A stretch of 9,879 nucleotides of DNA from Planctomycetota bacterium (lineage in GTDB: Bacteria > Planctomycetota > Planctomycetia > Pirellulales > Pirellulaceae), in assembly GCA_024277285.1 (NCBI GenBank), contig JAJRVM010000297.1, forward strand, positions 1-9,879, written 5' to 3'. The notes under the pieces were generated by a model. That model was given only the letters and a program-made list of their open reading frames with translations. It was not told the origin of the DNA and did not search any database. This document shows, in pieces, positions 6,538 to 9,879 of this stretch. Each line of letters opens with the position of its first letter. Position 1 is the stretch's first letter. The position numbers were made by a program, and so were the translations under genes.

Positions 6538-6576
6538 AAAAAACCCTCCGTAGGTGGGGCAGGTACCTACGAAGGG
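6538..6576 (-). terminator. Intrinsic terminator shape in the leader of the regulator operon
   Basis: Read on the minus strand: arm CCCTTCGTAGGT (6565-6576), loop ACCTGCCCC, arm ACCTACGGAGGG (6544-6555), then TTTTTT (6538-6543) followed by GTTT. Eleven of twelve positions pair. This is the classic rho-independent form. No minus-strand gene lies directly upstream that would need it, since the neighbour is the divergent M20 gene, so it probably acts on the regulator's own leader. The GGAGGG that would serve TTG 6539 lies in the 3' arm, so folding would also hide that site. Confidence 0.65.
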
Positions 6577-6579
6577 CTA

Positions 6580-6605
6580 ACGAGCAGGGGTACCCCCAAA
6601 CTCGT
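6580..6605 (-). promoter_or_regulatory. Upstream leader hairpin that could compete with the terminator
   Basis: ACGAG (6580-6584) pairs with CTCGT (6601-6605), enclosing GGGG TA CCCCC (6587-6597). It lies immediately upstream of the terminator hairpin in the minus-strand transcript. Both hairpins contain GGTACC (6589-6594 and 6562-6567), which is self-complementary, so the two could pair with each other and open the terminator arm. The rest of the 260-base gap up to the M20 gene holds no clear gene; TTTTGA (6643-6648) and TAAAAT (6621-6626), 16 bases apart, are a weak candidate promoter for this leader. The regulatory role is inference. Confidence 0.35.
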
Positions 6606-6836
6606 GGTTCATTTTGACCGATTTTAAGGTGATTGCAAGTCCTCAAAACTGAAAACGGCAAAACAACATGGACAACCTCGCGATTAACCGAAATAACCGC
6701 TAAGGTCACACGTGAAAACAGTCCAAGACGGCTGCTCCATGATGCCGAAGACTGCCCCCGGCCCCTGCTTCCACTACCCTCATCCATCTAAATCCGCCGC
6801 AACTCTGGACTCTCAACTCTTAAGGACTCACCACAC

Positions 6837-8024
6837 ATGGCACGTCATTTGGATGTAATCACAACGCTCGAAGAACTGATCCGTATTCCCAGCGTCAATC
6901 CGATGGGACGTGACGTGGCTGGCGCGCAATACTACGAGCACCAAGTGACCGATTTTCTGCAGCGATTCTTTGAACAACTGCAGGTACCGTGGCATCGCCA
7001 ACAAGTCGCGCCGCTGCGCGACAATATTGTCGCGCGACTGGACGGCGATGGCACCAATTCGTCGACACTGGTTTTTGAGGTCCATCAAGATACCGTCCCC
7101 GTTGACGGCATGACGATTGCCCCATGGACTCCGACTCTACGCGACGGCCGCATGTACGGACGTGGTGCGTGTGACGACAAAGGGCCGATGGCCTGTATGC
7201 TCACGGCATTTGCGCAACTAGCTGAAGAAAAACCGCGCGGCATGCCGACGGTCATCATGGCCTGTACGGTGAACGAGGAAAACGGATTTACGGGCGCGCG
7301 CGAACTAGCTCGGCAGTGGGCACAGGGTCGCGGACCGCTTGTCGAGCGGATCCCTGACGCGATGATCGTCGCGGAGCCAACTTCGCTGGATGTGGTGATC
7401 GCACACAAGGGAGTGGTGCGCTGGCAATGTCACTGCTCGGGACGCGCCGCCCATAGCTCCTGTCCGGAACAGGGTGAGAACGCGATCTACCACATGGGGC
7501 ACGTGATCACCCAATTCCAACAGTACGCGGAAACTTTGATGGCCCCTCCCCCCCACCCGTTGCTCGGTTCAGCGACACTTAGTCTTGGAACGATTCAAGG
7601 AGGGATCTGTGTCAACGCAGTGCCTGATCATTGCATGATCGAGTTGGATCGACGCCTGCTACCTCATGAAGATCCGCATGAAGCTCAACAAGCCGCCATC
7701 GCGTGGCTAGCTCGGAACCTGCCCAAGAGAACCGCCGAGCAAGTCCAGCATGACGCGCCGTTCCTGTCCAGCCCCGGGCTGTCGGAGCACGCGGCAACGG
7801 AACTCGCGCAACGCACCTTGCAAGTTGCGCGTGCCCTTGGAGCCAAATCCGAACGAATCGGCGTCCCTTACGGCACCGACGCTCCCTTCTTCGCCGAACT
7901 GGGCGTCCCGACCGTCATTTTCGGCCCCGGTTCGATCGACCAGGCACACACGGCCGACGAATGGATAAATGTGGGCGAACTGCACCGCGCCGTCGAGGCC
8001 TACTTTGCATTGGCTGCCGGTTGA
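6837..8024 (+). CDS. M20 family metallopeptidase/deacylase (ArgE/DapE type)
   Basis: A 395-residue cytoplasmic two-metal hydrolase of the M20 family, which includes acetylornithine deacetylase, succinyl-diaminopimelate desuccinylase and aminoacylases; the exact substrate cannot be read from sequence. Motifs in order: HQDTVPVD with metal ligand His83 and Asp85; GRGACDDKG with bridging Asp113; NEENG with catalytic Glu147 and ligand Glu148; AEPT with ligand Glu180; the dimerisation (lid) domain from about HKGVVRW to LPKRTAEQ; and GPGSIDQAHTADEW with the last ligand His371. All key residues are present and length is normal. ATG 6837 has a modest AAGGA (6822-6826) 10 bases upstream. It is divergent from the regulator operon and apparently single. 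Its TGA stop falls inside the first copy of a 14-bp tandem repeat, so copy-number change would not alter the protein. Confidence 0.92.
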   Translation: MARHLDVITTLEELIRIPSVNPMGRDVAGAQYYEHQVTDFLQRFFEQLQVPWHRQQVAPLRDNIVARLDGDGTNSSTLVFEVHQDTVPVDGMTIAPWTPTLRDGRMYGRGACDDKGPMACMLTAFAQLAEEKPRGMPTVIMACTVNEENGFTGARELARQWAQGRGPLVERIPDAMIVAEPTSLDVVIAHKGVVRWQCHCSGRAAHSSCPEQGENAIYHMGHVITQFQQYAETLMAPPPHPLLGSATLSLGTIQGGICVNAVPDHCMIELDRRLLPHEDPHEAQQAAIAWLARNLPKRTAEQVQHDAPFLSSPGLSEHAATELAQRTLQVARALGAKSERIGVPYGTDAPFFAELGVPTVIFGPGSIDQAHTADEWINVGELHRAVEAYFALAAG

Positions 8025-8091
8025 ATTGCCCTGTCTGAATTGCCCTGTCTGAATTGCCCTGTCTGAATTGCCCTGTCTGAATTGCCCTGTC
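8022..8091. repeat. Five perfect tandem copies of a 14-bp unit
   Basis: TGAATTGCCCTGTC is repeated five times with no mismatch from 8022 to 8091. The first TGA is the stop codon of the M20 gene. The unit is not a multiple of three, and on the reverse strand the repeat produces spurious frames reading DRAIQTGQFRQGN. The perfection of all copies suggests recent expansion. Confidence 0.97.
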
Positions 8092-8468
8092 GCGAGACGA
8101 TCCCAACGCAAACTCCGTTGCGGCGTTGGTTGCCCTTGCGCGCAAAAAAAACCGCGTCACGCAGCGCATGCTGCATGACGCGTTTTTCTTGAGCCTGCCG
8201 CAATGTGCCGGCATCGGCTTCCAATGTCGGGCGGTTTCTTCCCTCGATTGGCCAAACAACAGGCTCTGATTTGCCCCAATTTGCCGAGGTACGGCGGCGG
8301 TACCGTCCCCGGTCTTCATCTCTGCCAACTGCGGCAGGTGGCGCGATTTCGACGTGGCATAACCGCAAGTCCGCAGAGAACGTGCCCACTAGTGCATCGC
8401 TACACGATGGCTCGACTCACAATGTGCACAACGCGTGTTCCGCAAGGAACCAAGGCATAACACAACAC
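8092..8468. other. Intergenic region between converging genes, no credible gene
   Basis: Apart from the terminator at 8144-8187, the stretch holds only small hairpins such as GTTCC-GCAA-GGAAC at 8437-8450. A 189-codon plus-strand frame runs across it from 8205 but continues antisense through the secreted-protein gene and matches no recognisable protein, so it was left out. Confidence 0.6.
8144..8187. terminator. Bidirectional intrinsic terminator
   Basis: CGCGTCA (8153-8159) pairs with TGACGCG (8176-8182); after one mismatch GCAGC (8161-8165) pairs with GCTGC (8170-8174) around GCAT. An A8 run (8144-8151) precedes and a T5 run (8183-8187) then CTT follows, so it works in either direction. 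It would end the M20 transcript and the minus-strand transcript from the secreted-protein gene. A second stem, CCAACGC/GCGTTGG at 8103-8129, lies just before it. Confidence 0.85.
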
Positions 8469-8798
8469 TCAAAAGACGTCCAGGATGAACTGGTGTCCCT
8501 GATGATAGCGCCGTCCCTCGGGATAATAGTTGTGCCACTTTTTGTTGTAGACCGGGATCCGCATTTCGGGCGGATATCGGTAGTAGAGGCTTTCGGCACT
8601 GCGATAGTACTCTTTACCCCAGAAATTCTGCGGGTAGTAGACGTACGGGTAGTGATAAAACCGGTTCCAATCCTGCGTGCCGTAAGCGTTGCCCCAGGCG
8701 CGGCCGTAGGCCCGCTGGTCGGCCTGTGCTGCGCCTGCGGAAAGACTGATGCAGAGCGCGGCAGCGCACAATAGGATTATGATTGTTCGACGAATCAT
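8469..8798 (-). CDS. Secreted Tyr/Trp-rich small protein, function unknown
   Basis: A 109-residue exported protein. A clear signal peptide (MIRR, hydrophobic core IIILLCAAALCISLSAG, cleavage after AQA at residue 26) leaves about 83 residues with 16 Tyr, 4 Trp and 4 Phe. Conspicuous stretches are AWGNAYGTQDWNRFYHYPYVYYPQ and MRIPVYNKKWHNYYPEGRRY (written here as landmarks around residues 34-57 and 79-98). There is no Cys in the mature part and no catalytic motif. The style fits small cell-envelope proteins common in planctomycetes, from memory rather than a search. The ATG start is 6 bases from a G8 run that serves as, or replaces, the ribosome-binding site. It follows the metallo-hydrolase gene by 225 bases and seems to be its own unit. 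Confidence 0.85.
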   Translation of the reverse strand: MIRRTIIILLCAAALCISLSAGAAQADQRAYGRAWGNAYGTQDWNRFYHYPYVYYPQNFWGKEYYRSAESLYYRYPPEMRIPVYNKKWHNYYPEGRRYHQGHQFILDVF

Positions 8799-8804
8799 CG
8801 AGGT

Positions 8805-8812
8805 CCCCCCCC
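8805..8812 (-). promoter_or_regulatory. G8 run in the ribosome-binding region of the secreted-protein gene
   Basis: Eight consecutive G residues on the minus strand end 6 bases before the ATG at 8798, where the Shine-Dalgarno site would be. No GGAGG-type sequence is seen instead; the bases between are ACCTCG. Runs of this length can slip in replication, which would change the spacing and strength of initiation. Confidence 0.5.
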
Positions 8813-8838
8813 TGGTATCGACGTCGGTCGGGTAAAGC

Positions 8839-8859
8839 CGCGCACCGACGCGGTGTGCG
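8839..8859 (-). promoter_or_regulatory. GC-rich hairpin upstream of the secreted-protein gene
   Basis: CGCGCACCG (8839-8847) pairs with CGGTGTGCG (8851-8859), nine pairs with one G-U, loop ACG. On the minus strand it is followed by GCTTTACC, so it may be a weak terminator for the upstream metallo-hydrolase gene or a leader structure 40 bases before the ATG. I see no gene or clear motif in the remaining bases up to 9023. Confidence 0.45.
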
Positions 8860-9023
8860 AATCTTCATCTAAATAACCCATCGGCAGTTGGCCTGGAGCG
8901 CATTGAAAGAATATCCCGCAGATCCCGCACAACGAGCAGTACAAGACCCAAGAATTGGGCGAACACCGGCAGCTCGCATTAAGACAGGAAGACTACAGCG
9001 GGTTTGCGGACAACTTCACGCAA

Positions 9024-9806
9024 TCATTCCGAAGGCTTGTCGTCGGCCAACTCCTGCTCCCATTGGTCGATCAGCGGCCAATCCACGGCACACGTCCCAA
9101 AATCAGCCATGTGCTGGTAGCCTCGCAAGCGTTGGAGTGTTCGCTCGATGAACTCCACATCGCGGCGAAATGCCGGCCCGTGGCTCGGAAGCAACCAATC
9201 GACATCCGCATCGCGGATACGTTCGAGTGATCGGATGAAGCTGGGGAGATCGCTGCCATGGTGCGCTTCGATCGCACCCACGCAGCCGTCGCGAAAGATG
9301 TTATCGCCACTCAATAGCAAGTTCCCCAAACGTAACGAAAGCTGGCTGTTCGTGTGCCCCGGAGTCCACCACACGTCCAACTCCAGATTGCCGACGCGAA
9401 TCGAATCACCCTCGTTGACCTGCCGGTCTACCTTGACCGCCGGCATTTCCAGAGAAATGTCCTGCGCTGGGATCTCGGCGAACGTGCTGAGGCGATCGCC
9501 CGTGGTCAATGCGGCAACCGCGTTGGGATGCGCGGTTACCGGAGCACGCAAGATTCGCTTCAGCTTGGCCAGCCCCTGCACATGGTCAACATCGGCGTGG
9601 GTTGCCACGATCCCTTTGCACCGCGACAGTGGAAAATCAAGCTGCCGAATCGTCTCGACTAATTCATCCACGACATCTTCATATCCGACATCGATCAAGA
9701 GCCACTCGTTCGCATCATAAATCAGGTAAACACAGCAGCCGATGATGTGCCCCAGCTGGTGGTTCATCTCGATCACATTCGAGAAGATCGGCTTACGCTG
9801 CAACAT
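9024..9806 (-). CDS. Metallo-beta-lactamase-fold hydrolase with HADVDH motif
   Basis: A 260-residue protein with the MBL fold, without signal peptide and probably cytoplasmic. Readable landmarks are [15 protein letters not shown] (27-41), the metal motif ATHADVDH (His70, Asp72, Asp74, His75), [11 protein letters not shown] with His151, LLSGDNIF with bridging Asp168, and LLPSHGP with His209. Every ligand of the usual two-metal site is in place except that the second His of HxHxDH is Asp72. A carboxylate at this position is known from flavodiiron proteins (HxExDH), so a metal site, perhaps with iron, is still plausible. The closest general type is the glyoxalase II/lactonase-like group; the substrate is unknown. 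The ATG start has AGGAG (9816-9820 on the complement) 9 bases upstream. It is apparently a single gene, with a 12-bp tandem repeat just upstream. Confidence 0.88.
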   Translation of the reverse strand: MLQRKPIFSNVIEMNHQLGHIIGCCVYLIYDANEWLLIDVGYEDVVDELVETIRQLDFPLSRCKGIVATHADVDHVQGLAKLKRILRAPVTAHPNAVAALTTGDRLSTFAEIPAQDISLEMPAVKVDRQVNEGDSIRVGNLELDVWWTPGHTNSQLSLRLGNLLLSGDNIFRDGCVGAIEAHHGSDLPSFIRSLERIRDADVDWLLPSHGPAFRRDVEFIERTLQRLRGYQHMADFGTCAVDWPLIDQWEQELADDKPSE

Positions 9807-9844
9807 ACAAATACGCTCCTGGCAAAGTTGTCCTCTGCTCTTAA

Positions 9845-9879
9845 AATCGCCACCCGAATCGCCACCCGAATCGCCACCC
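9845..9879. repeat. 12-bp tandem repeat running off the window edge
   Basis: The unit AATCGCCACCCG occurs nearly three times, the last copy cut one base short by the window end, so the true copy number is unknown. It lies about 40 bases upstream of the metallo-hydrolase start, where a promoter would be expected. GAATCGCCACCC shares the core GAAT-GCC with the 14-bp repeat at 8022, which may be chance. Confidence 0.85.

Noticed and set aside
6422..6787. Minus-strand frame upstream of and overlapping the regulator start
   Set aside because: It runs through the terminator-like hairpin in a different frame, lacks a ribosome-binding site and shows no domain.
8022..8091. CRISPR-like array
   Set aside because: The copies are directly adjacent with no spacers, so it is a simple tandem repeat.
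8000..8389. Minus-strand frame with repeated DRAIQTGQFRQGN
   Set aside because: The peptide repeat is only the 14-bp DNA array read in changing frames, and the frame crosses the terminator and the M20 3' end.
8205..8774. A 189-codon plus-strand frame opposite the secreted-protein gene
   Set aside because: Its second half is antisense to a gene with a clear signal peptide, and the first half has no recognisable features.

Overview
The window reads as chromosomal DNA of a planctomycete, most likely in the Pirellulales. This is inferred from the type of proteins present: an M50 site-2 protease with the IHPFFW N-terminus, a lysine/alanine/proline histone-H1-like protein, a small secreted Tyr/Trp-rich protein, widely spaced genes and short intergenic tandem repeats. 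No plasmid, phage, transposase, tRNA, rRNA or CRISPR sequence was seen.

Left part (1-2600, plus strand). A membrane S2P-type protease, cut by the window edge, overlaps by 7 bases an SGNH/GDSL-type hydrolase, so the two are probably translationally coupled. About 760 bases without a credible gene follow; they are C-rich over G and may include the leader of a 71-residue histone-like protein made of only seven amino-acid types.

Middle (2600-6540, minus strand). Mrp/ApbC, a P-loop Fe-S carrier ATPase, converges on the histone-like gene across a hairpin that could terminate both. Upstream of mrp lie about 680 bases full of inverted and direct repeats, including a perfect CACCCATGGG hairpin. Next is a two-gene minus-strand operon: a PAS / AAA+ / Fis-HTH protein built like a sigma-54 activator but lacking almost every catalytic residue and the GAFTGA loop, followed by a degenerate receiver-like protein with Glu where the phospho-accepting Asp would be. 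A textbook intrinsic-terminator shape with six U residues sits at the 5' end of this operon, with an upstream hairpin that could compete with it. This looks like an attenuator in front of a 'pseudo' signalling pair and is the most interesting part of the window.

Right part (6837-9879). An M20 metallopeptidase/deacylase (plus) has its stop codon inside the first of five perfect 14-bp tandem repeats, followed by a bidirectional terminator. Two minus-strand genes follow: a secreted aromatic-rich protein whose ribosome-binding region contains a G8 run, and a metallo-beta-lactamase-fold hydrolase with HADVDH in place of HxHxDH. The window ends inside a second tandem repeat (12-bp unit) upstream of that gene.
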